A stretch of 64,000 bases of DNA from Morinoia aosen (Eukaryota > Arthropoda > Malacostraca > Amphipoda > Talitridae), in the NCBI GenBank assembly GCA_030386875.1, contig CM059562.1:61812201-61876200 (forward strand), read 5' to 3'. The notes beneath the pieces are model-generated. The model was not told the DNA's origin. It ran no database searches and saw only the letters and a program-made list of their open reading frames with translations. Positions 23,748 through 34,205 of this stretch are shown in pieces (position 1 is the stretch's first letter; each line of letters opens with the position of its first letter). The position numbers and the translations under genes were made by a program.

Positions 23748-23775
23748 ATTCGATTTTCGAAAATGAAAATCGAAT
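23748..23775. repeat. perfect 11-bp inverted repeat upstream of the 3' LTR
   Basis: ATTCGATTTTC (23748-23758) and GAAAATCGAAT (23765-23775) are perfect inverted copies with a 6-base loop. They lie between the polyprotein stop codon and the 3' LTR. The structure occupies the place where a polypurine tract is expected. It could be an RNA hairpin at the end of the genomic RNA. Confidence 0.85.
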
Positions 23776-23779
23776 AAAG

Positions 23780-26700
23780 TCAAACAGAGCCAATTTTGTA
23801 CATATGTTTAGTTTTTTCTAAACTTTCAGCAGCACATCTCCTCGTCGCCGCAGACCTGTAACCTCCTTGCGGGGACAAATTTTCGTTGTCTGAAGACGCG
23901 GCTGTGCTTCCACCCTCGTAGGACAACAAAGGGATTAAAGAGGTGACGTGCCTTCGCACAGTTTCTCCGTTACCCTTCATTAATACTACCTCGGTCACTT
24001 CGCCTAGATGATTTTGTATCGTTTCGATTACACGACCCATTTTGAACCGAGGGCATTTTTGATTAGGCTCTACCAAAAGAACAATAGAGTTTTTCAGCTT
24101 TTTATGTTTTACGGATTTGTAACGATCTTTTTTATTTGTTGCTTGATCAATGAGTTGCGGCAAAAATTCGTCTTGATAAACACGGATCAAATTATTTCTT
24201 ATAGCGCTTAATTTTTCGAACTTTACGGCCAGGGTTTCCATAGGCCCAGCATCCGGACTCCAATCCGGGTCGGAGGTGTCAGCGTGAGGTAATATGGAAA
24301 TAGAGTCTTCACTATATCCCTTCAACAGCATTTCAGGAGTAATTGGACTTGGCGGCTCATCTGAAGAGCGCAAGCTACTTTTGAACGCTACTGGACGCCT
24401 ATTAATGAAATGATTAGTTTGCGCTACCGCCAACTCAAAATGCGAATAATCTAGAACATAATTTCTAATCGCACCGTAAAGCAAACGTTTGGACAGTTTA
24501 ACGCAGGACTCTACCAAGGATCCCAAGGAACTGCAACCCTTTGGATACTGATTAAAAGACGGAGTTTTAATCGAATTTTCGTCTAGAAAGGTTTTCACTT
24601 CTGGAGTGGACAACAGCTCCATTATCAATTTTCCGCCAGCGACCAGCTGCGAGCCCATGTCCGACAAAATGAACTCTGGTAGACCATTATCGTAAATGTG
24701 CATCTGGAAATTGCGTAAGAATTCCCCCACCGACAAATCGAACGCGATGCGTAATGAAATGGCTCTACTCCAAACGCATGTTATGCATAATATCCATACT
24801 TTTTGGTTTTTGCCAAAAACTTTCACCTTATAAGGTCCAAAGTGATCTATCACGCAAGTTCGGTAGGGCACTAGAGATGGACTGACCCTAAATTCCCGAA
24901 AGGACGACTGAGACAGCTTAATGGCTCGTTCGTTGGACCGTTTGCAAGAAACACAATTCTTAATAACCTTTTTTACGGTAGAGAAATGATTAGGGACGTA
25001 AAACTGTTTCCGTAATTCGGTCAAGATTGAGTAAACGCCTGCATGGCACATTCGAACATGAACATCTGAAATCAACGCAGTCGTCATGGGGCTTTCCTTT
25101 GCCAACAAAATCGGAAACCGAGAAGGTCCATCGGTCCAACGCTCGAACTTGCTACGTACTCTGAGTAGACCGTCGCTTCCCACGAACAAGTTCAACTGTC
25201 CTACTAAATTAGGCATGGAAGAGTTAGTTTTATTACTAGAGCACAAATAATCGAAGCAATCCTGAAAATAAATTCTTTGATCTGTCTGAAGAAGTCTTAG
25301 CCTCGCTAACTCAAAGAAGTTTCCGTTACCCAGGGGTTCATCGGAATCTGGGAGAGAATGGTTTAGCAGGTATTTGCTCTTAAGAATCTTTATGAATTTC
25401 AGTACGACAGAAAATACTTTAGCAAGGCGGCGAAAGCTCGAGTAACGAGAAGTCGGAATTACATGATGAGCTCCCCCTACAGGTGAGGGAACTGCCACTG
25501 CTACGTCCACAGCAGCAAATGCTGCGGTAGGAACTGTGAAGCAAAGAACATTTTCTTCGTATGAACGAGCATTTCCGTCGCTAATGAACTTTGGCCCGTT
25601 CAAATAATTACTCTTCATTAGTTGCTTATGACTGAGTACTCTGGTAATGCAATCTGCGGGATTTTCAACCCCACTAACGAAAGAAAATTTAACGGGAAAA
25701 ATCTCGCACAAAGAGCAGATGCTATCTAGCCTATTTTTCACAAAAGGAGAAAGCTTTTGAGACTTTTCTAGTCTGTTAGCATAGGAGTTGACCCAATTCA
25801 AAGCAACTAGGCTGTCTGAGTACACGCACAATTCTTCACATTTTATTTGATTAAGATTCCTGTCAGAAGACAGCTCGCGATAAGTGTCAATGAGAGCTTC
25901 TACTGCTAAGGCAATTGAATGAAACTCTAAAGATGGAATTGATTTTGTTTGCATTTGCTGGTTAACCATTTTGTTTCTAGCAAAAAGAAAGTTCACAGTC
26001 AGAGAGACCGTTTCAACCGCAAACACAACAACTCCGTAGAGTTTTTTACTAGCGTCACAGAAAGCTATTAATTTAAAACTTCCGTTTCGGCTACCTATGA
26101 AACGATTAATGCTTACAGGTGGAGAGTTGTTAACTTGCTTAGCGATATTCTTCCACTCTCGCTGAAGCTCTGCCGACAAGATAGCGTCCCAAGTACACGT
26201 AGAGTCACATTGCAACTTGTGCGCAAACAAGCGCGCTCTGTTCAGGATTGGGCCACTGAACTGAAAAGGATCAAAGTTAGATGCAATTGTACTCATTACC
26301 TTACGCTTTGTATTTGCTTTCTCGTTCAATTTCAGTGGATTGTGAGAAATCTTGTCATTACTTCTATCCCACTTCAAGCCGAAAAGTTTCACATCTTTAT
26401 CGGTTTTACATGAATATTTCTCGTCTATTTTTTCCTGCAAGGCAAGATCATTAGTGTACAACTGCTGAATGAACATTTGGTAGGGTTCAAAAATTTTCTG
26501 AAGCATTGAATAAGACCATGCAACGTATGCACGATCTGAGGACGTTACAGAACAGTTATCCATGTACGTTAAATGGTAAATCAAAGTTTTTAGAGATCGA
26601 AGAGGTTTTTCGTCATTTTGAGCATCTAGAACCAAGATTTTGTACAAGGAAACCATTAATACAGCAGGCGAGCACCTCAAACCAAAACAGAGACGCATAT

Positions 26701-29338
26701 TTCGGTAGGCAACTAACGACTTGTCGCCATTCAGAACATCTTTGTACCACAAAAACAGCAGTCTCATCTGGTCGCGCGGCTCCAATGCAATGCTCAAAAA
26801 TGCCTTTTTCAAGTCAAAAGTCAATAAAAATTGGTCAAATCTAAGCAATAAGAATGCAGAGGACAATTTTTTGTTAAGATTAGGACCGTTGTGCATGACT
26901 TGATTATGGGAAAGGTTTTTACCCATTGAGTTTTTTTCTGATAAATTTGACAAGAATACAACCCGGCATTTGGTGCTCTTTCGGCTCATCTTGAATATTC
27001 CCATGTGGGGAAGAAAGCTGATTTCATTTGGCGGCAAATCTCTGAAATTATCGACTGGTTCAATTATTCCATCCGCTACTTGCTCCCTGATCACACGATC
27101 ATACATTTCTAGCCGGTCTGGATCTTTGCGTAATTTTTGAAAATTACTGTGCAAGATCTTTTCAGAGAGAACGACGTTTGAGCTCAAAGAGTTTTCAACT
27201 TTCTCATTCCATAGTAACGGCATAATCAAACGCCCATCATCCGCTCTACGACAGTTTTGAAGCAAAAAGCTTTCTTGCACCGAGTCTGACAACACACGCT
27301 CATCCTCATATTTCACAGATTCGTAGTTCAATACGTTAGAAAGTTGCTGATTGATCAGCTCCTGTACTGAAGTCTCAACAACACTATCACACGGAATTTG
27401 AGCTTTAGGCATTGAAGAGTTATCAATGTCAGCCATCGTCGCGTTTAATGAATTTTTTACTTTTTCAGCACCGCACTTTGGATCATTTCGATTAGGAATG
27501 GACAGATCTGGCAAGTATTCGATGTTTTTTATCATGCGTGTTACACTGCCAGTAAACAATACTCCTATCGGAGATACTGAAAACACAGATTGCGGTGACC
27601 TGCCGAAACTGACGTCACGTAAAGGCAAGATTTGGCTATCGACATTACCCAGAATAAAATCTAGGTTAGAAATTGAAATTGTGTTCTCCTCAAGCCAACT
27701 AGTATCAGCAATGTCATACCCCTTTCGGATAAAGGTATTAACTACGGCTCTAAAGTGAGGGAGATTAATATTAGTAGATATCTCAGGAATGCACACCGCC
27801 TCAATAGGCGTGTCGCAATCCAGTAACTTCAGCGATACAATTTTAGTAACTAAAGTTTTACTCGAATTGAATCCATTGATAGTAATAAGATATTTAGGGT
27901 TTACGATTTTAAGTGATAAACTCGCAGCACACTCATCGGTTATGAAGTTCACTTGACATCCACTATCGCGCATACAGCGCAGCTTACGGCCTCGTACGGG
28001 AACCGTAAACGTAGGAACGACCGAATCCTCGCCATAGCCTGCAGGCACCACGCACACTTCCGACACAGACACCACCCCAGAATTCACTTTTTCTGCGCCA
28101 GAAGACTTTTTTCCCTCGGAATTATGTGATCGCTTCTGGGAATTCGGAGAATTAATTCTTTGTTCAAAATCGCACAAAAAAGAATAGTGAAACTTGCTAC
28201 ATTTTGAGCAGCGCTTCTTGAACTTGAAGCGACACTCGTTGGTAGAGTGAGAGACATTAGCACATTTCGTGCAGCCACCTAGAGATTTCAATTTGTCTAT
28301 CTTGGCCTTCACAGAGCAAAACACAGGGCAATTAAATGTAGAGTGAGAGTGATCTCTCGCATTTCGATTACTGCACAAACTGCAATACAACCCCTCACGG
28401 TCAGCATTCTGGGCACTCAGACTTATGGCCATACCTGCTGATTTTGACTTTGGGTATTTAGCTGAAAATCTTTCGGTTGCGTCATAAACATGCTCCATGA
28501 TTTCTTCGAGAGTAGGCTTCGTTTTATTAGTGATTTGAACAATCTCTTGCTGAAATTCACGATTCATACCTTTCCAAAAGAAAAACTGAAGGACAGAATT
28601 AGTTTCAATTGCAAGAGTCTCAAACGATTCGACTATGGATCTCATTTGACTTATGTAATGATACGGATCATCACCGAGAGCAAATTTCATTTTAGACAGT
28701 CTATCAAGAGTTTCGAACTTCTGTGTAGTAGGAGACGCAAACGCTTTTATGAGAAGCTCCTTTGCGCTAGCGTAATTTTGTTTACTCAATTCTAGAGACT
28801 TAATTAATGTCAACGGGGCATTTCTCAATTGTCTCTGAAGGAAACAAAACTTCTCATAGCCAGAGATTCTATATTTTGAAAGTATGGCCTCAAAATTAGA
28901 GAGAAATTTGTGCAAATCCTCGCCCGGCTCATGCCCGTACTCGGGCAAAGGAATCTGAGGGAGTTTTAACTGGCTACGATACAAGTCCTCACCTGTGTCA
29001 AGCCTTGGGCTAGGCTCACGCTCGCTCAGCAAAACGGTATCCAAAATACTGACGCAGACAATGATTTTACGAGCGTACTCGGCACAGGCATCATACTCGG
29101 TCTGCATTTCCTCCTCGGAAACATCTGCGGAAAAGACAACTTCAGCAATTCGAGAATCGAGTTCCTTAATATCCGTATGGAGGGCTTGGAGCCGAGTTAA
29201 AGTGTAGCGTCTATCATCCGCCGTTAAAGAGTCCAAATCGGTATTTACCTTATTAAAAAGTCTGGTGATTTCAGACCTCATAAACTTACGACTATTCCTC
29301 AGAAACTTCAAATCGCTCTCAGACTTAGGAGCGGACAT
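23780..29338 (-). CDS. BEL/Pao gag-pol polyprotein, intact
   Basis: The frame encodes 1852 residues from ATG at 29338 to TGA at 23780. Domains seen: gag with DUF1759-type helices at about 140-300; Cys/His zinc-knuckle region at about 315-395 (GGCTKC near 356); retropepsin-like aspartic protease with D458-S-G; RT at about 740-1010 with first catalytic Asp in TFDLKKAF (D842) and second motif YMDN at 925-928; RNase H at about 1085-1260 with FCDAS (D1095), LEFHS, YSDSL and NPADC; integrase HHCC finger at about 1395-1440 and core with D1498, D1560 and E1610; DUF5641-like tail at about 1745-1830. All expected catalytic residues are present except the second Asp of the RT YxDD box, which is Asn. Gag and pol are in one frame, as usual in this group. 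Products would be a cytoplasmic capsid and a nuclear integration complex. Confidence 0.95.
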   Translation of the reverse strand: MSAPKSESDLKFLRNSRKFMRSEITRLFNKVNTDLDSLTADDRRYTLTRLQALHTDIKELDSRIAEVVFSADVSEEEMQTEYDACAEYARKIIVCVSILDTVLLSEREPSPRLDTGEDLYRSQLKLPQIPLPEYGHEPGEDLHKFLSNFEAILSKYRISGYEKFCFLQRQLRNAPLTLIKSLELSKQNYASAKELLIKAFASPTTQKFETLDRLSKMKFALGDDPYHYISQMRSIVESFETLAIETNSVLQFFFWKGMNREFQQEIVQITNKTKPTLEEIMEHVYDATERFSAKYPKSKSAGMAISLSAQNADREGLYCSLCSNRNARDHSHSTFNCPVFCSVKAKIDKLKSLGGCTKCANVSHSTNECRFKFKKRCSKCSKFHYSFLCDFEQRINSPNSQKRSHNSEGKKSSGAEKVNSGVVSVSEVCVVPAGYGEDSVVPTFTVPVRGRKLRCMRDSGCQVNFITDECAASLSLKIVNPKYLITINGFNSSKTLVTKIVSLKLLDCDTPIEAVCIPEISTNINLPHFRAVVNTFIRKGYDIADTSWLEENTISISNLDFILGNVDSQILPLRDVSFGRSPQSVFSVSPIGVLFTGSVTRMIKNIEYLPDLSIPNRNDPKCGAEKVKNSLNATMADIDNSSMPKAQIPCDSVVETSVQELINQQLSNVLNYESVKYEDERVLSDSVQESFLLQNCRRADDGRLIMPLLWNEKVENSLSSNVVLSEKILHSNFQKLRKDPDRLEMYDRVIREQVADGIIEPVDNFRDLPPNEISFLPHMGIFKMSRKSTKCRVVFLSNLSEKNSMGKNLSHNQVMHNGPNLNKKLSSAFLLLRFDQFLLTFDLKKAFLSIALEPRDQMRLLFLWYKDVLNGDKSLVAYRNMRLCFGLRCSPAVLMVSLYKILVLDAQNDEKPLRSLKTLIYHLTYMDNCSVTSSDRAYVAWSYSMLQKIFEPYQMFIQQLYTNDLALQEKIDEKYSCKTDKDVKLFGLKWDRSNDKISHNPLKLNEKANTKRKVMSTIASNFDPFQFSGPILNRARLFAHKLQCDSTCTWDAILSAELQREWKNIAKQVNNSPPVSINRFIGSRNGSFKLIAFCDASKKLYGVVVFAVETVSLTVNFLFARNKMVNQQMQTKSIPSLEFHSIALAVEALIDTYRELSSDRNLNQIKCEELCVYSDSLVALNWVNSYANRLEKSQKLSPFVKNRLDSICSLCEIFPVKFSFVSGVENPADCITRVLSHKQLMKSNYLNGPKFISDGNARSYEENVLCFTVPTAAFAAVDVAVAVPSPVGGAHHVIPTSRYSSFRRLAKVFSVVLKFIKILKSKYLLNHSLPDSDEPLGNGNFFELARLRLLQTDQRIYFQDCFDYLCSSNKTNSSMPNLVGQLNLFVGSDGLLRVRSKFERWTDGPSRFPILLAKESPMTTALISDVHVRMCHAGVYSILTELRKQFYVPNHFSTVKKVIKNCVSCKRSNERAIKLSQSSFREFRVSPSLVPYRTCVIDHFGPYKVKVFGKNQKVWILCITCVWSRAISLRIAFDLSVGEFLRNFQMHIYDNGLPEFILSDMGSQLVAGGKLIMELLSTPEVKTFLDENSIKTPSFNQYPKGCSSLGSLVESCVKLSKRLLYGAIRNYVLDYSHFELAVAQTNHFINRRPVAFKSSLRSSDEPPSPITPEMLLKGYSEDSISILPHADTSDPDWSPDAGPMETLAVKFEKLSAIRNNLIRVYQDEFLPQLIDQATNKKDRYKSVKHKKLKNSIVLLVEPNQKCPRFKMGRVIETIQNHLGEVTEVVLMKGNGETVRRHVTSLIPLLSYEGGSTAASSDNENLSPQGGYRSAATRRCAAESLEKTKHMYKIGSV

Positions 29339-29474
29339 CGTGACTCTGTAGGTTTAACAAGAATCACTATATTAAAGACAAGGACAAAGACAAAGACAAA
29401 ACCACAGATGAGAAGAAGAGCGGCAGCCTAGGGCGGCACTGAATACATGGTCCACCTGCTGAAGCTCCCGCTCA
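29339..29474 (-). other. untranslated leader of BEL/Pao element
   Basis: Lies between the primer binding site and the gag start. It contains a short purine-rich tandem repeat (GACAAA/GACAAG, about 29378-29400 on the plus strand). A packaging signal would be expected here but cannot be identified. Confidence 0.6.
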
Positions 29475-29492
29475 ATCCTGTCTACAGCGCCA
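29475..29492 (-). other. candidate primer binding site
   Basis: In element orientation TGGCGCTGTAGACAGGAT begins directly after the 5' LTR. TGG complements the CCA end of a tRNA, as in nearly all LTR elements. The tRNA species cannot be assigned from memory. Confidence 0.7.
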
Positions 29493-30966
29493 TTTTTGAA
29501 ATCTTGCCTGAAGGAATTGAAAACGAACATCCGAAATAATTTTCCATTAAAAATCATTAACAACGATAATCAACACGTATATAAAATTTAGATTGCTTTC
29601 AGAAGGACGAGATGCAGCTTTGCTTGATTGTGCATCGGGAACCGAGAAGAATTGTCCAGATCCAGGTCTCACAGCAAGCTGTCGGGAAAGATTTCCGTTA
29701 GTATGCTTTAGCACTATCCATCTGATAAAATGGCGAATATATATTCAGAACTACCAGACAGAATTAGAAATGAATCCAACGGAAGAAAAATGGAATTACG
29801 CATGAATCGAGACGAGATATAGAATTACGAATGAATCGAGACGAGATATAGAAAGAACCGACAAAACGCCTTATGGAGTTTCGAAGGACGATCCTATAGA
29901 ATTGCGAAAGAATCAAAATAGACTTGGTAATAGATTTAACCCACGGTCGAAAGAGATTACGACGTGAACGACCGGGAAAATTAGGAATGACCGATTGAAT
30001 CCATCACCTTGCCAAGCGAACTCTATAGAAGCTACCTAACTAAAGAGAATCACATGTGACAGGTCAAATGTGTTCAGGAAAATAGCATGATAAACATACG
30101 CCTAAAAATAGTCAGATAGCCAAATAGCTTCCGAATGTAATATTGAACGGCTTCAAAGAAAACGAATATTTGGATCAAGCTTCAGGACTTTAAACAAGAT
30201 TCGGATTGAGCAGAGGATCTCAGTAGGACATATTTGGCATACTGTAACCTAACATAAAGGCTGTCGGCAAACTGACGCGCAAGCCCGTCTCACCTCAGGC
30301 CAGATCCGACAAGCTCCAGCAGCATCTCGACGCCCCTTCCCGCGGCGCGACGCGCAGGTTGATGCAGCGAAGCGCGGGTTGAGCGCAATCGCTCATAGCA
30401 GTCCTCCATACGAGCGATGCGCGAACGCGGGTGAGAGGAGCACTCAACTTCTAGGCCCTCTCAGGAGATGCTGGAAACCAACGCAAGCAGCGCCGCCATC
30501 CAGGTGTGCCGCCCTAGTACTTCTCCTTAGGCTGACATGTTAGAGGTTAATTTGGACGAAAATATATGATGCAGCACGAACAACAAATCCATAGAAAATT
30601 CAAGGCGAGAAGATGAACAATTATTAGCGTCGTGGGTCGTCGTATCACGTCCGTCCATGTCAGAGTCGCACCCCCGACTGAGCAGTTGCTGATGCGGAGG
30701 AAAACCTTCTATTGTCTAAAGAAAGGCGGACGGACCCGCGCGGTCTGCCGACCAGCCACCCTTTATAAGTATGCCAAATATTCTATTATCAAAACGAAGC
30801 TAGGAGATAGATTTGTAACGAAACCGATAATATTTTTCATACCAATGTTTAAGTTTAAAAGCGTTTTACTTCAAGCAACACATGAAACACATGAACGAAA
30901 GACAAGGTTACAACCACAACGTGAACACGAAACAACAAACACAAACTTGTAGTAATATTTTATACA
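29493..30966 (-). repeat. 5' LTR of BEL/Pao element
   Basis: 1474 bp, matching the 3' LTR except at three positions. In element orientation it starts at 30966 and should carry the promoter. A GC-rich stretch at about 30280-30510 is part of the LTR, not a host CpG island. Confidence 0.93.
30760..30770 (-). promoter_or_regulatory. candidate TATA box in 5' LTR
   Basis: On the minus strand ACTTATAAAG occurs about 200 bp into the 5' LTR, followed by a GC-rich start region. A second TATAAA lies at the extreme LTR start (TGTATAAAAT) but is too close to the end to be the main promoter. The start site itself is not determined. Confidence 0.4.
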
Positions 30967-30971
30967 ATTGA
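30967..30971 (+). repeat. 5-bp target-site duplication of BEL/Pao element, right
   Basis: ATTGA directly after the LTR end ATACA, matching 22256-22260. Confidence 0.8.
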
Positions 30972-31776
30972 CGAGCGATGAAATTTTTTTTTTTCGTTTT
31001 GAGCCGACATAACTCGAGACAAACGATTTATTCCTTCGTAAATGACTGCAACTTTAACAGGAATCTTGTATGATTTACAGTGTACTCAAGTCATTTTGTG
31101 GGTATCTTCCTAGAGCTGAATCTTTCGTCACACTTTTAACAGTGAAGTTCCTTCTCCTATTTTCCTATGCAGCGAGTAAGCACTGATCAGTTTATGATCA
31201 ATTGAAATGCTAAAAATTCTTTTTTACGCGGGGAGTCTGAAAATTTGGTATCTAAAGTTCGCTCATTGGTTAAGATAAAGGATAAAAACAGGCTCATCAA
31301 TTTGAATATAAAATTATATTTGAGTAGCTGAGCTGCTTGCCAACTGATGAAAAATTTGACAAGGTAGCACAAAAGTCGTTTCGTAGGGAAATTCATGGGT
31401 TTCAACAGAGTTCGAGGTTGCCACTCACTATGTAGAGGTGTCGCTATGCCCAAAATAAGTTAATTATAGTCCTTTGAACGTGGTTAGATCTGCGAGCCTT
31501 ATAAGCCAGGTTTGCCATAGCATACAAGCGTAGCTCAGGTGATACGCCGCAGAACAATGATTTGCCGCTCCCTGAAAAACCCTTGCAGTTATGAAACAGC
31601 CAAATGTAATGGTTGACCCAGAAAGTCACCAGTATTCAGTTGGAAAATCTCTAGGGTTGTCTGTCTAGATAGGGGGCAATTAAAACAGATTTAGGCAATC
31701 TGAAACACCCTGTAACAAATCCTGAGGCAAAAGGATTTGAAAAATAAAAACCATCTTGAAGGGCCTCGTCCTACTT
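30972..31776. other. non-coding, nothing recognised
   Basis: Flank between the BEL/Pao element and the Tc1 relic. No supported frame or repeat. Confidence 0.5.
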
Positions 31777-32290
31777 TCATGTTTTCATATGCGAGGGTAC
31801 ACTAAATATACGACGGTGAAAAGTGGAAATTAATTTCATTCTCTCGGGAGGGGGGGGGGGGGAATCAATATATCCAGTCCTTATAGGTTCCAACGTTACT
31901 GGCACTGCAAAGAAGTGCCTCACGAAAACACTTTCTATACGGCACAGTGGCAAGGATTCCATCAGGGTATGGGATGCCTTTTCTTCCAAAGGCGCAATGT
32001 AACTTCAGTTTGAGTAGGGGAGTTAAACAGCGCTTGAAAACGCTTGCATGGCACTGAGAGCATAAATTCCGACGGACACCATCGCTTGTGCGGCGATGAA
32101 TGGTTGTTTGAAGAAGATAATGCAGCGATCCACAATCCTCGCTCGATCAGGACTTTCTTTCAAGAGAATGATATCCCTCTTTTCTGTCATCCAGCTCATT
32201 CTTCAGATTTTAAACCGGTAGGGAATATTTAGAAATAGATGGTAAGGAATGTCTGTAGAAAAGTCAGTCTGAGACAACGAATGATCGTGA
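31777..32290 (+). pseudogene. Tc1/mariner-type transposase relic (catalytic half)
   Basis: Broken plus-strand frames carry Tc1 landmarks in order. RHSGKDSIRVWDAFSSKGAM (near 31940-32000) corresponds to the 'HGGGxxxVWGCFSxxG' block. EEDNAAIHN (near 32115) is the second catalytic Asp region. FFQENDIPLFCHPAHSSDF then leads to PVGNI, where the third catalytic Glu of 'PIENIW' is replaced by Gly. Stops and frame changes separate these blocks, and a poly-G run of about 12 interrupts the 5' part (about 31850-31861). The copy is inactive. Confidence 0.8.
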
Positions 32291-33653
32291 TGCCGTCTTC
32301 GCCGCTGAGAGTAATCTTTCCCTTGTTCTTTTTTAATCGTTTATTTTAAGTAAGTTGCTAAGTATTTTTGAGGTTTGCTGCAAGAATGGAGGCGTGAATT
32401 ATAGCTTGGTTTTTCTTTTATTAACTTCAACTTCGTTGTTAAAATAATTTTTAACATCTTGATTTACTGGTCGCAAATTTTTTTCAATGTTTGTAAAGTA
32501 GTTGTCACTAAAAATGTTATTTTTCATTAAAAATATTATGTAGAATTTGTTCGTTTCCATCAGCCTTCATATTTACCAGTGAGTAATCTATAATTTTAAA
32601 ACTTTCAATGCCTATTCATGCAAAATTGCATTTTTTAATTTTTCCGAAAACTTTAGTTTTAGACTAATTCGCGTTTTCAGAATCAATTCGACAACCTATA
32701 AAATTTTGTGCATTTTATAGTCGGAGTTTAGCTATACCAATGTACTGAAATGCTCGTACATATCATGCATGCACATGTTGGGTACAATCTCACATGTATC
32801 GCAAATCGCACGCGCTACGCTCAATTAGCTATGCAAGATTTGCGTCTGATCTTCAAGAGTATTTCCATACACATTTGTCTCAATTTTAAAAGTCACGCCT
32901 GAAAATAACATATGACAGGAAAAAAAACCTGCCACGTGGCTCATTAGTGTACCGTGCCGGCCTTCATCGTGAATTATGATAATCTGAAGTGAGTGTTTGA
33001 ACTTCCTATATGGGTAAATGGCGAAGGACAAAATGGGATACTAGATCCTCTTCCAAACTCTCGTCAAAATTAAGTTATTTTTTCTGTTGTACAGTGGCTG
33101 GGCCGACTTCTATGTCGTGCATTCGCACTGTTACATTGTGAAATGTTCCTCTCATTAAAGGCCGCCGAGCCTGTCTGAGTGTATTCATTTTTTTACCTTA
33201 AATATTGAAGTTGACGCATTTGCATTCTTTTTGCCTCGTAAATGAAACGCTCCCAAGTTGTACGTGACAACCCGGAAAAGAGTACGCGACCTCTGGTTTT
33301 CCTCAAAAGTTCGATTAAATTTTCCTTGAGAAAACGCGTCATTTTGTGCATTCTTAACACTCCACTATAAAATATGAACGTCAAGTCTTCAACTAATTGC
33401 AAACAATTTTCTCTTTAGGTGGCCTCAGCAAAATTTTATTATTCGTGCATTTTTGAGTATGCATCAGCGCCATGAAGTGTTGAAAAATGCTACTTATATA
33501 CCTGAATGGCAAATGAAATTTTAGATGCTCTTAGCAATTGTATTTGAAATTTCCAAGTGGGACTGTTTTTTTTAAAACTTTGGACTATTATTCTACATTA
33601 CTGCCTATTTTCGAGCGCTATTGGACCTGTCATATCAAAAGCTGGGCTAATGA
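32291..33653. other. non-coding, nothing recognised
   Basis: AT-rich DNA; no domain-bearing frame, array or RNA gene was identified. Confidence 0.5.
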
Positions 33654-34205
33654 ATGACGATAGAGATGCAGTTAAGTATACATTTGTATAGCACAGTTTA
33701 CAAATGTATAATAAGTTTTTTTATTTTGTATGTTACCGTACATGATGGAAACATTTATAAGAAAATCCATCTCCATCGGTTGACGGTGAAGGTACTACAT
33801 TTTACAATGCTGTCATTTACGACCAAGGTACTGTTATGGTTGAATCTTTTAACAGCGCACAATTTTTTTACCTACAACTGTGGATATTCTTTTCGAATCC
33901 TGCGAACAATTTTGGTAGCCTTCTGTTCGTCCGTTAGGCGACGCCTTCATGGCAGTTGCCCGTGTCCGTGCCCTCTCTTTCACTCACACAGTAAGGATTT
34001 GCTAAATACTAGAATTGAAATACGTAACTCGATCAGTAGGCGTGCCTGGAATGCTTCACGTTTTGTTAAATGCAACGTTTCGCCCGTTTTCGACAAGGAA
34101 AATTTTCTCCTGTGGCCGACTCGTGTGATGACGATAGAGTTGCAAAAGTATGACTGCCTTTGTTTTGCTATAGCTTTTCTGTGTATCATAAGCACAAAAT
34201 TATGA
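33654..34205 (+). CDS. 183-codon open frame of unknown identity
   Basis: This is the longest frame in the window outside the retrotransposon, starting at ATG and ending at TGA. At this base composition a 183-codon run is uncommon by chance. The product starts with a hydrophobic stretch (residues about 10-30), has a second hydrophobic stretch near 60-75, a short Cys-Pro repeat (SCPCPCPLFH, about 100) and a hydrophobic C-terminus. I recognise no family. Codon use is AT-rich like its surroundings, and part of the opposite strand is open too (33980-34195). Chance, a decayed element or an orphan gene are all possible. Confidence 0.22.
   Translation: MTIEMQLSIHLYSTVYKCIISFFILYVTVHDGNIYKKIHLHRLTVKVLHFTMLSFTTKVLLWLNLLTAHNFFTYNCGYSFRILRTILVAFCSSVRRRLHGSCPCPCPLFHSHSKDLLNTRIEIRNSISRRAWNASRFVKCNVSPVFDKENFLLWPTRVMTIELQKYDCLCFAIAFLCIISTKL

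Larger units (their letters stand above)
22261..30966 (-). mobile_element. complete BEL/Pao LTR retrotransposon
   Basis: The 8.7-kb element lies on the minus strand. It has two 1474-bp LTRs, a primer-binding-site candidate, one intact gag-pol frame and a 5-bp target duplication (ATTGA). I found only three LTR mismatches (22716/29948, 23323/30555, 23333/30565). The LTRs are therefore about 99.8% identical, and the insertion is recent on an evolutionary scale. Domain order in the polyprotein (gag, zinc knuckle, protease, RT, RNase H, integrase, C-terminal DUF5641-type region) is that of BEL/Pao. No frameshift or premature stop interrupts the frame. Confidence 0.95.

Noticed and set aside
24008-29207. 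Numerous shorter frames on both strands inside the BEL/Pao element
   Set aside because: Shadows of the 1852-codon gag-pol frame.
31849-31862. Poly-G run as a regulatory or quadruplex element
   Set aside because: A single homopolymer inside a decayed transposase, best explained by slippage or a sequencing artefact.
16860-32290. One Tc1 element split by the hAT-like and BEL/Pao insertions
   Set aside because: The two halves would leave about 2.6 kb of unexplained sequence between them, and nothing shows they are the same family.
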